Of a stretch of 64,000 bases of DNA, positions 23,485 through 35,853 are shown in pieces (position 1 is the first letter of the stretch; each line of letters starts with the position of its first letter). This stretch comes from Tillandsia leiboldiana (Eukaryota; Streptophyta; Magnoliopsida; Poales; Bromeliaceae). The notes under the pieces are model-generated. The model made no database searches. It saw only the letters and a list, made by a program, of their open reading frames with translations, and was not told where the DNA came from. The stretch lies in assembly GCA_029204045.2 (NCBI GenBank), contig CM055076.1:23164743-23228742 (forward strand). Reading direction: 5' to 3'. Position numbers and translations under genes: made by a program.

Positions 23485-24722
23485 GCATTCAAAAAGCGTT
23501 CACATCGGGCATGAATCCGTTGCGGACACACGAAAATTATAAAAGTATATGTAATACATAGCACCAAATAATTTTAATTTATAGCTCTGAGCCAAATACT
23601 AATTGAAAGTGTGGGAGATAAAGTAGAATTGTCGGAAAAGTATATAACACTAGTCTTCTGATCAAAAATATAAGTAGTCGCACACATTAATAATATATAA
23701 AAACTCATAATCATGATTATATATCTGTGAGTTAAGTATCAATCGAAAATGACAAAAAAAATATGCAGCACGAGTAGTCTTCACAATAATAATAATATAC
23801 AAAAATTTATAATAATAATTAAAAATATAAAAGATGACACATAATATACAGAAACTCATAATCAAAACAACTGAGCACTAATAATTATCCACGACACAGC
23901 ACATGATATTTATTCTCCGTAGGAATTAAGGCGCCGGACAACGGATCACTAATTATTCACGACACACAACGCATGATATATATTCCTAGTAGGAATTAAG
24001 TAGATATATGGTACGAGATATTTATTCTTGGATAAATTGCACATTTGGTCCACAAGCATATGATATTTTAATTCTTAAATTTTAATTATTATAATTATTT
24101 GCTCCAACTTTCAAAATTATTAAAATTAAATTTCATAATTCGATTTAATTTACTAAATATTGATACATTGTTAAAGTAAATTTGACCGGCGTAATATTTA
24201 GTAATAAAGACGAAAGTCACACTGAAAGTGAAAACGCAATTCTTCGATAAAGACAACAAATATTATTAATCAACTCTAAAAACTAATTACATTAATTGAA
24301 ATAATCTAAAAATAGTCAGACTCAAAATAAAAAAAAATATAAAATTTTTCAAAAATAATCTAAAAATATATAAATAAATATCTAAATGGTTAAATTTGAG
24401 TTCCAAACTTGACGGAACGGTTTTGCCTTTTGATATGTAAATCTCATAAAGTATTTTTGAATTGAGGTTGGACGATGAAAATGAACATTCGAGCTAAAAA
24501 TTAAGACCGCTTAAAATTTTTTCGCAGAGATTGTAAAATTTATTGAACTCGATGAAATTTTAAGACCTGTTTAATTAAATCATGTTTTTTTTTTCAGAAA
24601 CTCTAATGTTAAATTAGCTGCATTATTTAACCAACTAAGTTAGATTGTAAAATTTAGATTGCAGCAATTAATTTGAAAGTTCAAGCTAGACACCTGGCGC
24701 ATAGTTTGAGGACTCTTTCACT
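23476..24722. other. AT-rich non-coding flank in block 2
   Basis: The counterpart of 12056-13278. No gene is seen. It differs from block 1 by scattered substitutions and small indels. Confidence 0.5.
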
Positions 24723-25137
24723 AATAGGTATGTCAACGGGTCGGATTCGGAACGAATTTTCAAAAATTCGAATTCAAATTCAAATTTGATGAATTTTAAA
24801 AATTCATATCTAAATTTAAATTCGATCAAAAATTTAAAATTCGAACTCGAATTCGAACCCGAAAATCTAAATTCGAAACAAATTTTTTTTTCTCTTTGCA
24901 ATATTTCAAAATATATTATATTAAATTTAAAATTTTAAAATATAAATTGAAATATAATATTAAATATTTATATAAATTTATATTATATAACGTAAAATTA
25001 ATTTGGATTCGGGTTGAATTCGGATTCGGATCAAGTATAATCAAAATTCATATCCGTTTTAATATCAAATAAATTTATTACGTTCGAATTCGAATTCAAT
25101 AAAATTTCGTGAGTACGTACATATTGACATACCTATT
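24723..25137. mobile_element. MITE N, block 2 copy
   Basis: A 415-bp element with inverted ends AATAGGTATGTCAA and TTGACATACCTATT, flanked by CACT (24719-24722 and 25138-25141). It lies about 160 bp upstream of the TATA box of peptide gene 2. The family is unclear because the target duplication is short. Confidence 0.7.
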
Positions 25138-25298
25138 CACTGAAAAGATAATTATTCACACGTATTTTAGGTTAGAGAACTAGTACCACCTATTGGATGC
25201 TATAAACGTTTCATAATTTTTTTTTTTTTTTTAAAAGAAAAAAATAAAAAAGAGAAAAGAAAATTTGAGGTTGTTTTCTTTTCGAAGTTGTGTGTGAG

Positions 25299-25305
25299 TA
25301 TAAAA
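25299..25305 (+). promoter_or_regulatory. TATA box of peptide gene 2
   Basis: TATAAAA 56 bp upstream of the ATG at 25355, identical in context to copy 1. Confidence 0.65.
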
Positions 25306-25354
25306 TGACCAGCAGCAGCCCAGTCCAGCCAACAGCGACCTCCTGCAGACGAAG

Positions 25355-25694
25355 ATGGCAGCAATGATGGCTTGCAAAGTATCCCTGGCATTCATCATTT
25401 TCTCCATTGCAGTCTTCATTATCCCTGCTGTCGTAGCCCGGGAGGTCCCCTCGGCAGCGAGCACGACGGCGACGAGCATCATATCACCATTTGGTTGGTA
25501 ACATTCTGATTTTCTATCATTGCGCATATTCTACAGGTTTAGTAACGCTTCTCTGTGCTGACTAAATGGTTTTGCATTCATCAGGAGACAAACTTGACAC
25601 TTCTGGTGTGAAGATCTTCTTTCCTTCGCCTACGCCGTACATCCGCCCGCCGCGCCTTCCGCCGACGTCGTCAAAGCCTACAACAACTCTGTAA
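25355..25694 (+). CDS. Small secreted proline-rich peptide, copy 2 (two exons)
   Basis: Exon 1 is 25355-25493, the intron 25494-25584 (91 nt, as in copy 1) and exon 2 25585-25694, giving 82 residues. The signal peptide and Ser/Thr-rich segment equal copy 1 except for one extra Met near the start. Exon 2 keeps GDKLDTSGVK and the C-terminal RLPPTSSKPTTTL, but its middle reads FFPSPTPYIRPP in place of the Arg-Pro run. A net 9-nt length difference keeps the frame. So change is concentrated in the centre and the two flanks are fixed, which suggests protein-level constraint. TATA box, intron and poly(A) signal are intact. No family is recognised, and expression is unknown. Confidence 0.65.
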
Positions 25695-25780
25695 AACCCC
25701 GGGCCGCGATATTGTAGGCCAAATGGTCTGTAAACAAAGCATCATGATTAAACAACACATCCCTGGTGCATAGATGGAGA

Positions 25781-25786
25781 AATAAA
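25781..25786 (+). terminator. Poly(A) signal of peptide gene 2
   Basis: AATAAA 87 bp after the stop codon, the same spacing as in copy 1. Confidence 0.5.
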
Positions 25787-25868
25787 TGCCTGCACAAGGA
25801 TTTGATCAGTAGTACACGAATTTCTCACTTTCTTGTAATGAAGTGTTTCTTAATTTTGTGCCATTGAA

Positions 25869-26543
25869 TTTTTTTTTTTTTTTTTTTTTTTTGAGAGAGA
25901 GAAACGTATCTCGCTACTCGCTTCATTCATTCAGTAAATAAATTTAGCTACAAAAGGTAAAAGCAACGAGACCTCGAAAAAAATAAAATATAATAAAAAA
26001 AAAATACACACCCATAAAAAGACCGTCATTGTCCCAACTCACCTAGGACTGTACAATTCATCACATTCCCTCTATAACTCTATTATTTGTTTATAACGAC
26101 TAATAATGGATCCGACAATTAGTTCCGAAAGATGACATTGTTTCTTTGCTGCCATATTATCCACCAACATACTGTAACCCTAACGAGATTCTTTATCGCA
26201 TTTGTTGTTTTCCATCAAGTACTCCCAAACTCTCCTAATCTCTACCACAGACTTTTGGGTGTATTGTCCACTTTCCTCAGATTTGAGCTTTTATTAGGGT
26301 TTCTGGTACGTTTTTGACCCCCTTTGCTGCTGGTGGATCTTTTGGACAGCAGCACCTTGTCGGATTTTTATCTCTGCATCCGGGTATCGGAATTCGACCG
26401 CCCTCTTTTGATTAAGTTATCGACCGTGGGTAATCGGTTCCGAAGGGTTAACCAAATAAAGATCTTTACCTTATGCGGTTTTTTTAGTTTCCAAACCTTC
26501 AGTAGGGAGACATCCCGTACTTCCCCATATCTGATAAGTGTAT
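25869..26543 (-). pseudogene. LINE 3' tail, block 2 copy
   Basis: Same element as 14506-15184, with a poly(A) tail at 25869-25892. The frame 26368-26571 gives VWKLKKPHKVKIFIWLTLRN, the zf-RVT entry of plant LINE ORF2. The zinc-ligand part is missing because it is replaced by the patch at 26263-26398. Confidence 0.75.
26263..26398 (+). repeat. LTR-B-derived patch within the LINE tail
   Basis: About 136 bp that match the reverse complement of 34535-34672 in LTR-B (for example TTGTCCACTTTCCTCAGATT and TTTTTATCTCTGCATCCGG). It replaces about 100 bp of LINE sequence present in block 1 (about 14938-15039). The right junction shows CGAC shared by donor and acceptor. Confidence 0.8.
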
Positions 26544-29500
26544 TGTCACGCCCCGAGTTCAAAAACAGCATCTAATTTTATTATTATTATTTTTTTTTTC
26601 AAATCTGAGTTTTAAAACCAGTCAGAGCGCGGCAGACCGCCACATATATAGAAAATTTCAAATTTTCCTTGGAATTGAGCCTTTTCTATATATGCACGGC
26701 TAAGCCTTTACAACAATACCAGAGTAGTCTAACTACGTACAACTAAACAAATAAAAAAATACAATAACTTATTACAAATTGAATTACAAATTTAATAAAC
26801 TGATAAACATGATAAACGGCTGTCCAGGGTCAAATCTATTACGGCATCTTACCAACACGTCCCGACATCCCAACATCCGATCGACCTGAAAAATGGTCAC
26901 CCAGGGGGTGTGAGATACACTGTACATGTATCCCAGTGGGCACGACGAGCCGAGAAATAGCAGATCGTACCTACTGGCATACAATACTAGAAGATAGTAG
27001 AAATCAACATGAAGGTAAGCATGATTAAGAAGCGGATAATTAATCAATATGTAAAGTAGATATAGATTTCAACAGGAGTATACTGAAAAAATACTGAAAG
27101 AACTGAACAATCATAATAGAAAAGCATGCTGAACAGGCACTATGCATCAATAACTGAAACAACAATTTACCAAATCATAGCCACCATATTGGTCAACAAG
27201 ACCTCGGAAAAACTCGCCGAACCTGGCACCAACCTGGCTGACATACACCGGCACCCTCGGGCACTAACCTGGGAGTCAACACTCCGGCACCCTTGGGCAC
27301 TAACCTGGGAGTCACGGGTCATACACCAGACCACTTTATCGGTAAAGAACATCCACACGGGTAGCTACTCCGCTGATGTTCGTGAAGTACAGCAGTGCGG
27401 GCGATCATCATGCAAATGCTCAAGCTCACGGTCCATAAACCGGGTAATCGGCAACAAGCTGGGAAAATCCCAACAGGGATGCAATGCAGAATAGCCAACT
27501 GAATCTCAACTCATGGTAATCGGCAACAAGCCGGAAAAATCCCAACAGGGATGCAATGCAGAATAGCCAACTGAATCTCAACTCATGGTAATCGGCAACA
27601 AGCCGGAAAAACCCCAACAGGGATGCAATGGCAAAAGCCAACTATATCTCAATCATATGCAGAATATAATCAACAACTACTATAACATGGATCAGGATAT
27701 ACTGATAATCAATAAGGTGTGCAAAACTAGCGAATGACCAAGCAAGCATGGCAATGTCCAGAATAATGTCATAATAACTAGAAGCAACTAAGATCAATTA
27801 TGCAAGGCATCATATAATCAGATAACTGATAGGGATCATAAATCAGGCATATAGCAGTATAAAACTGATCAAAATGAAGGCATGCTCAAATATACAACTA
27901 GGCTACAAGAACAGGGGTCCAACCAATACTATACCCCAGAGGGCCGAACTGATAAAGCCCGGACCGAAGATAAACCCACCTGTCGTTTGCAGGCTACTGA
28001 GTACACCGACGGTATGCTCGAAGGCTAGAGCCGAACCGTGCCAACCTGAATCATGAACACTGATCAGGAAAACTCACACACTCAAACAACTCACTCTCTA
28101 ATCCACTAAATCTGGATCATTTCCAGATTTACGCGACTTGCCGGAAATCCGCCGTTCGGCCCACTTTAGCCCGAACAACATCTTGAAATTTCCGAATTTG
28201 ACGAAACCTGACGTGCAGCCCCGGGACACTAAAACACTAATATCTGTCAGTTAACATTGCTAAACTCAACCTTTTTTTCAAATATTGGTATAATTACCAA
28301 AATACCCCTGCCGAAAATTTCATTTGAATTTTCGGGAGACACGGCTTTGATCCTTTGCCGCTGGCTCAACCAGATTCTACTGGGACTCAACAGACAGCTA
28401 GGCAGAACCGCCGCAATTTTTCGAATTGCGCAATTGCCACCGGGGCGCCGTTAAGCCAACGGATCACTAGCAAAAAGCTTAGAGATTATATACGCACTGT
28501 CCGAAACAGCACGTGAGGCTACAATTGCATTTTGACCCCTAGAGTTTCCAGAAATCATACTTTTATAGCAATTTGAGAGCCGTTTTCGCTCATTCTAACT
28601 ATCGGAGCGTCATTTTAAGGAACCGTCACCTCTAGTAGGTGACCCTCGACTTGCTAGACACCGTGCTCACCATTTGGCAGCAGCACGGATCCCGAGAAAA
28701 TCTTCGAGCCATGAAATTCCTTACTAACATTGGCTTAATCGCAGTTTTAATTCTTCGGCTTGACCAAATCAAAATCTAAGGTGAGCATCGCATTCAGTGA
28801 CCCCAAATTAGCCAAAAGCTCACTGTTGCGAAGTTGCACACTGCTCAAAATAGCCCCAAGGCCAACTAGCCATCCTAGAGCTTCAACTTGCTCCAACTTG
28901 AAATCTAATTGTGCAAAATTTTAAACTAACTTGTTCATTCATCTCTGGACAGCACAGGCACTCAGAGGCTTGCGATTTAGCTGCCCAGGAACTGCTGGAT
29001 CAAAGAGATCCCAACCCACATGCTCTACTCTTTACAACATTGCTCCACACAAAACCACACAGCCCAAGAATCGGATCTGAAGTGAGCATCAAGCTCAGGG
29101 GAGTGTGTGGAGGCTACTGGTGCTTTTCTGGGTGCCTAACAATGGCTATTTTGAAATTCAGGTTCTTTGTGGCATTTCCACAAACACCTAGTGGGCACAT
29201 CTTCACAACACACAAGTAACTAAATCCCAAGCTAGTTCTCTGCAGAGGGGAAACCTGGGAGCTTATAAGATGGAGAGAAATGTTTCCTAGGGCTGCAGGA
29301 GCATTACATTTGAAACTCGGGTCACCATGCACCCTTGGTTGGCCGGAAACCGAGGTTGAAGATGAAGCTCGGATGACCAACAATGGTGTTTTTCCACTTA
29401 TTGGTTCTGGGCCTCAAACAAATGCACCATCAGGTGCAACTTATCCCTACGAACTCACCTGTACCCATGCCCGGCGACAGGACACGGTGGCGGAGCAATC

Positions 29501-31223
29501 TCGCCATTGTTGAGCTCGAGCTCGGCCGTTAATGGCGGATCCCCCACCAGGCTGCATGGGCTCCATAAAAGAGCATAGATGGGACCCTCTTGGTCCCAGA
29601 AAACTTCTCGGCCATGCCCTCCCCATCGGCGACGGCCGGAAAGCCAGCCACCAAAGCTTGAGCCCGATCTCGGGTCATCCATGGCACTGGGTATTTGGGC
29701 TGCATGGATGCCATGCACGGGGATGGTTGGACTCCTCTCACTCCCAGAAAGCTTCCCGGCCACTTGGCCGGAGGTGGGGAGCCTCGCCGGCGCCGGAGCA
29801 ATATGCTCGGCCAAGGTGCATAATACAAAAAATTTAGGGTTTCGATTTTTTTGTAACAGATACTTGATCAAACTCCACCGATTTTGGTAGAGATGATCCT
29901 CTAGTACTACAGTTTATTCCCATCATCTTTATTTGGCGTTTGAGCCCGTGGTTGTGACACACTACCGAGGTGGAGCGTTTTAGGTTTCCGGCGAGAACCT
30001 TCCTCCCGCCGGCAACCGGGACCACCACAAGGGCTAGGACTCGACAGGGAGCATCCTTACAACCTATAGAGGCTACTTCCTAAGGTCCTAATGACTAAGA
30101 ACCAGAGAGAAGAAGAGACTCACCTCGCCGGAGTTGGAGAAGAATGTTGCGGCCGGTTCTCCTCCCCCACGTTGCGCAGCCACCCAGCAGGCTCGGGCTT
30201 GGTCACACGACGCAGGAGATCACTCCAGGAGCCACCAGGAGCAAGTTGGAGCAACTCTTTTTTTTTTTTTTTTTTTTTTTTCTCTCTTCTCTCTCACTCT
30301 CGGGTGGCCTTCAATGGGTGGTGCCTCCTTGGCTATTCCCGCACCCTGGGTTATGGTGGAGTTATGCTCTAGAGTTAGGAGGTCTCAGGAATGCTTTGGA
30401 ATCCTACTTGACCCCTCGTGCTCCCTCCATGAAGACCAAAAGCCATATATGATTTTAATACATAGTTTAGTGCAAATTTCAGTTTAGCCCTTCTACAACT
30501 AACCTTATGCCTTTAGGTCCTCACTGTAGCTCACAAATGCCACCAGGACCCTATACTTTAAGCCCTAAAACCTATGGTCCAAGAAAAGTATTAAGTTTTT
30601 ACAAAAATAACCAATTTTTTGACACTTTTCGCGCATTTCGAGACGAATGGTTCATCGAATTGCGAAATGGACTTAGCCACGACGTCCGGCTCGTCGAGAC
30701 CTATCAAATAGTGCCCTTGCTTGTTTGATTTGGTGCTCGAATAAAATCTCAGGCCATAATATACTGTAGGCTATACTATAATGCACGTATTTTGATGCAC
30801 CGGAATAGCCAAACGTGAATTCTGTCAGTGCCATTGCGCTCAGAACGTTGAAAATAGCTAGAAACGACTACTCATACTGTTATGTTTGAATTATAGATAA
30901 TGGATCGGCCGATGACCGATCGAGAGAGGACCAAAAATCAGGATTACTATTTATTTACTATTCATACTTAAGTTGTGGGCCCCCGTTTTTCGTTATTGAT
31001 TTGCGGAAGATTCGACCGTCGGATCGAAAACTTGTGAACATCAATCTTTAATGTTTCGACGAGACGGTCGCACTGGTGATCTCAGATTTTCGAGATCATG
31101 CTCCGATCAAAAGCCGATATTTTGGGCCACAATTGCACTACTAATAATCCTTTTTTGCCATTTAAATAATCCAGAAAATTATTTAAACTTAGATTTTGGA
31201 TTTCAAAAATCACGGTTACTAAA
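26544..31223 (-). repeat. 3' LTR of element E
   Basis: 4680 bp, starting TGTCACGCCCCGAGTTC (plus strand) and ending GGTTACTAAA, where other copies have TACTACA. It is continuous with the block 2 duplication at its left end. A poly-T run at 30257-30281 lies inside. The many ORFs within it have no recognisable motif. Confidence 0.8.
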
Positions 31224-32127
31224 TCACCCACCACTTATAAGAAGTTTCGTCCCCGAAACTTAAACTTAACTAAACCACTAGTAAGCCTCTAACAGGTTCG
31301 CAGTAGTGACAATCAGTCACAAAATATCGACAACTTTCAGGCTACTCGATCATTTAGACCCAATCTGATACTCCCCATTACAGGACAGAGTATTTCCTCA
31401 ATTCTTTCGACAGTACGTTGTCTGCAGCCAACGTGCTTACCAAAAGAAAAGCGAAATACCATAGATCTGTCGCCAACAACTAGTTGGGGACCAATACCCA
31501 TCGGAAGGTATATCGCATACCTCCCATCACAGTCTCTATGTCGATGACATGACCTCTATCAAGGGTCACTATTATTTCGTGATCATAAATACCACTCTGG
31601 CTAACTCATAGGAGAATCCACGTCGGTCCACAAAATATGTGCAAAAGATGGGGCCAATTTGAATCCATCCCAAAACATGGCTACAATCGGGCCCATATGC
31701 CACTGAATTATGACACGGGGACACTGAAGGATCAACAACTTGTTCAACCTCTAGGCAAACTGTGGGGCCGGTGCAATAATAGCAGTCATCTGCTGCTGTG
31801 CCATCAGCTAGACGATTACGGCAAGAACGGTGGTCTAACCTTCAACCACTGTAACTGATCCGAGCCTTGCTGGCTCTACTGGAACATCAAACCCACGGCC
31901 GAAACCATGACCCCGGCTAACCATGCACTAACAACGATCCTAAAAATCAGAGTGCGTACGAACGCCACTAATAACCAAAACAACGAGACTCAACTGTGTG
32001 AAACATACCTGAGCTCCAAACTACTACGCTAATACCCTGCGCTCTCACGTAAACACAAGTCATCCTAGGGTTCGTTCCTAGCCAAACCTAGGCATTATCT
32101 CCCTATTTCTCTGATACCATTTTAATC
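31224..32127 (-). pseudogene. Internal remnant of element E
   Basis: 904 bp joining the PPT side to the PBS side. A weak minus-strand match to the chromodomain end of gypsy pol (compare 35854-35960) lies near 31490-31600. The right part resembles the untranslated leader of element B. This is an internal-deletion product, or a LARD-like non-autonomous form. Confidence 0.55.
32108..32119 (-). promoter_or_regulatory. PBS of element E (tRNA-Met)
   Basis: Minus strand TGGTATCAGAGA, 8 bases from the LTR that starts at 32128. Confidence 0.75.
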
Positions 32128-32157
32128 TGTCACGCCCCGAGTTCAAAAACAGCATCT

Positions 32158-32199
<42 letters not shown>

Positions 32200-32837
32200 C
32201 AAATCTGAGTTTTAAAACCAGCCAGAGCGCGACAGACCGCCACATATATAGAAAATTCCCAATTTCCCTTGGAATTGAGCATTTTCTATATATGCACGGC
32301 TAAGCCTTTACAGCAATACCAGAGTAGTCTAACTACGTACAACTAAACAAATAAAAATTTACAATAACTTATTACAAATTGAATTACAAATTTAATAAAC
32401 TGATAAACATGATAAACGGCTGTCCAGGGTCAAATCTATCACGGCATCTTACCAACACGTCCCGACATCCCAACATCCGATCGACCTAAAAAATGGTCAC
32501 CCAGGGGGTGTGAGATACACTGTAATGTATCCCAGTAGGCACGACGAGCCGAGAAATAGCAGATCGTACCTACTGGCATACAATACTAGAGGATAGTAGA
32601 AATCAACATGAAGGTAAGCATGATTAAGAAGCGGATAATTAATCAATATGTAAAGTAGATATAGATTTCAACAGGAGTATACTGAAAAAAATACTGAATG
32701 GAACTGAACAATCATAATAGAAAAGCATGCTGAATAGGCACTATGCATCAATAACTGAAACAACAATTTACTAAATCATAGCCACCATATTGGTCAACAA
32801 GACCTCAGGGAAAACTCGCCGAACCTGGCACCAACCT
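32128..32837 (-). repeat. 5' LTR of element E, cut by element B
   Basis: Follows the left LTR (26544-27235) to CACCAACCT, where element B begins. It includes a 40-base poly-T run at 32160-32199, longer than in the other copies. Confidence 0.85.
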
Positions 32838-34956
32838 TGTCACGCCCCGGCGTCGAAGCTGCGACTCAGGCTCGCCAACAGATCCACCGCCCACACGGGA
32901 AGCCCCGTATAGACGTAGCGACTAACCTGCAAAAGAACAACTACACTATACAGATATCAGAGCTGAAAAGTAAACTGCTGAAAATAAATAGATACAACAC
33001 CACAAATATACAACCCAAGTGCTCACAAATACATAAGTCTCTCAAAGTAAAAGAAAAAATATACATAATAAGTCCCAAAAGGAAACCCTGACAGTACTAA
33101 AACATCACCAAAATGGGGTACATCTACTCACTCTCTAGAAGACGACAGGTAGGGATCTAGCTCGCGACTCCGTTACCTCGATCAGCAGAATCAGCAGCTG
33201 GAGCAGCAGGAAAAGGAGTAGAAGTCCCTGGGGAAAAAGACACCACAGCGGGTGTGAGAACTATATCCCATAGTAGTTCTCAGTGGGTACCGCCAACAAG
33301 CCCGACGGTCTGCCCACTAAGTCTACTAGAGGCATAAAGTAACAAATGCAGTGCTGAAAGGAAAAGCTGAAAAAATAAACTCTACTGCTACTATGCCTCT
33401 ATCTAGATGCTCAAGGAGTGGAACAGAAGGGGACATGATGCATATACTATCCTTCAACTCAAGTCACCCAATCTACACTGACTGCCACATAGGGTCCAGT
33501 CAAATCTGTGCCTACCTACTGCCGTTACATCCAAAAAGGACCGGACTTACGTAGGGCATCCGTGACTGCCAAAACTGGCCCAGCCAGAGGGACTGCGTCG
33601 ACAAGTCGCGATAGCAAATATCAGGCCCAGCTCCGGAGTGGCACTCGAGGGGCGCGACCCCACCGAGGAAAGTATCTGCCCATCTCTATCGAGCTCAAAT
33701 GTGGCTCATGCAGGCTATAGTCCAAATCCTCGATCAACAAGATCGACAGTAACCAACAATACCCTCACTCTCTCACAGGCTGGAAAACTACACAGCCGGG
33801 ACTCACCGTCAACTCTGACGGCTCCCAAAAGTGAAACACTGATCTAAAGACTGCTACCAGACTCCACTCGGCCCCCAGACACGAGTGTAACATGCATCCC
33901 ACAACAACCCGACCTCTCGGCCCACTACCCGGGCGAGAAAACTCTAAGTCCAGGATACAATAATAAATGACAGTGTGGGAATGTCTAAAGCAATAACATC
34001 CTAGCACAAGTTGGAGTTTTCTACTAGTTTGGTTGAACATGCTGCATATGACGGGGGTGCTAAGTCAAGTTCCAAGATAATAATAAATTAACAGGTTGTA
34101 GGAAACAGTAAATCATATGATCGTCCAAATACATCATGAACATCAATTTTTACATTCTAGCATGCCATATACTACTTTCACAATTATGCAAGAACCTACA
34201 ACAATAGAATTAATGATCAGTCCATAGATCTTGAAGACGAGGCAACCCACCTGAAAGTGCTAAACTGTCCAAAGTCCAACAAGCTGAAAATACCCAGGAA
34301 CAAAATCTCTAATTTTCCCCCAACTCCAACGGGTTCAGAAATACCTGCAAACTCTCCTGGGTACAACAATAAGGTCCAAAGTTACAATTTATTCCAAAAA
34401 TATCCAAGTGCACACAATCTGCTGGTAACAGTCCCAAAGATGCAAAATTTTCACCTGTAAGTAAAACTCCAAAAAATCCAATAAAAATACGACGGCGATC
34501 CTCGCGAAGTGTAGATGTCAATAGAGCCCTTAAATGTCGAATTCCAATAACCGGATGTAGAGATAAAAATCTGACAAGGTGCTGCTGTCCAAAAAGATCC
34601 ACCAGCAGCAAAGGGGGTCAAAAATGTACCAGAAACCCCAATAAAAGATCAAATCTGAGGAAAGTGGACAATATGAAAATCGTAGATCTACCTCTCTTGA
34701 AACAGTCGCTGCAAAAATCGTCCGAAAATACTGTCGGAGCAGCTCTGAGGACCTCGCAGACCGAAATGAGACGATAACGGGCCTCCGAAGAAAGAACGTC
34801 GCTCTGCGCTATGATGCCGAAGTCATCGACGCCGCAGCCTCCAAAAATTTCGAGCCTCCTTCACAAGATGCACAACAAGATAAGCAACAACTTTTCTAAA
34901 GGGTACAAGGGCAAGAGAGTTCGGGAAAAAGCACAAACTTGGAGGTGAAGGGGCCT

Positions 34957-34964
34957 ATTTATAG
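34957..34964 (-). promoter_or_regulatory. TATA box of LTR-B
   Basis: TATAAATA on minus within CCTATAAATAGG, the same context as in LTR-A. Confidence 0.7.
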
Positions 34965-35083
34965 GCTTCAACCCGAGAAAACCCAAAAAATCCCTTTATT
35001 GGGCTTTCGGGCCCGAATTCCGGGCGCTCGAATCAATTCGGGCGGGCCCAACACTGTGCGCGCCCGAATTACCCTAGAGCTGC

Positions 35084-35384
35084 CACGTGTCCACGCAGCT
35101 CTCCCCGCGCCCGGCGCACGCGCGCCCGCCACTCGCGGAGCGCCGCGTGGCCCGACACGGCGGCGTGGGGCGGTTGCGCCCGCCAACCGCAGGGTGCCAC
35201 GTGGCGCCCCCACGTCGCGGGAAACTGCCCCAACTGCCCCCGCTTGTTCCCCCTGGCGCGTGGACCATGTGCGCGTGAGCCAGCTACTCGCAGGCTGCCA
35301 CGTGGCGCGCCCTGGTCCATGCGCCAGGCCGCAAGCCCCCGTGGACCGCGCACCGTGAGCCCGCCAGTTATGAGCCGCCACGTG
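35084..35384 (-). promoter_or_regulatory. CACGTG array in LTR-B U3
   Basis: Four perfect CACGTG motifs at 35084, 35198, 35299 and 35379, three of them followed by GC. They lie 120-430 bp upstream of the TATA box on minus. Confidence 0.55.
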
Positions 35385-35792
35385 GCCCCCGCTCCCGGCC
35401 CATGCACCAGCGCCATTTTTTTGTGGACCGCGCCGCGTGCGCCGGCCAATCCGGTGCTGCCACATGGCACCATGCCGGTCCACGGCTTCCCCCATGCACC
35501 AAAATGCGCGAAAAACTTCCGGGGGTCCGTTTTTGGGCATCCGGACTCCGAGAAAGGCAAGTAAATAGCCGATTTTCGACGTTTTTCCGCGCTGAATTCA
35601 AATATGACCTCGGATTAGCCTAAAGCCATTTCTAAATTTTGACTAAAATAGCCGGAAGGCAGGCTCAATCCTGAAGGCTCACTAAGTCCGTCCAACGCGC
35701 CCATTTGACGCGTTGCGGGTCCCATACACCAACAATAGTTGTTCAACATCACGGGTCATGGGAGAAGCTACACGGGAATCGGGGTCACTACA

Positions 35793-35803
35793 TCCTCCCC
35801 CAC
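35793..35803 (-). promoter_or_regulatory. Polypurine tract of element B
   Basis: Minus strand GTGGGGGAGGA directly abutting the 3' LTR, the primer for plus-strand DNA synthesis. Confidence 0.8.
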
Positions 35804-35853
35804 TAAAAAAAAAAGTTTCGTCCTCGAAACTAAGAAAATAAAACAGACATACC

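Larger units (their letters stand above)
23269..28715. repeat. Segmental duplication, block 2
   Basis: Collinear with block 1, with the same order of MITE end, microsatellite (23408-23475), AT-rich flank, MITE N, peptide gene, LINE tail and E LTR. Here the E LTR continues intact to 31223. Private features are the 136-bp LTR-derived patch at 26263-26398 and the empty LTR-D site. Confidence 0.85.
26544..32837 (-). mobile_element. Gypsy-like element E with 4.7-kb LTR and coding-free interior
   Basis: The left (3') LTR spans 26544-31223 and the right (5') LTR starts at 32128. Only 904 bp lie between them. The interior begins with a PPT-like CACCCACCAC and AGTTTCGTCCCCGAAAC, as at the pol end of element B, holds a degraded chromodomain-like stretch near 31490-31600, and ends in a tRNA-Met PBS. 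No gag, protease, RT or RNase H survives. The right LTR is cut at 32837 by element B, and its remainder must lie beyond the window. Confidence 0.8.
32838..35792 (-). repeat. 3' LTR of element B (LTR-B)
   Basis: 2955 bp; the plus strand starts TGTCACGCCCCGGCG and ends GGGGTCACTACA. It is related to LTR-A and LTR-C, with a GC-rich U3 at 35050-35500, a TATA box at 34957-34964 (minus) and the shared TTGTGTTGATCA-type block. ORFs across the GC-rich part on both strands are not genes. Confidence 0.92.

Noticed and set aside
34939..35601. ORFs of 100-190 codons on both strands
   Set aside because: GC-rich U3 of LTR-B, as for LTR-A.
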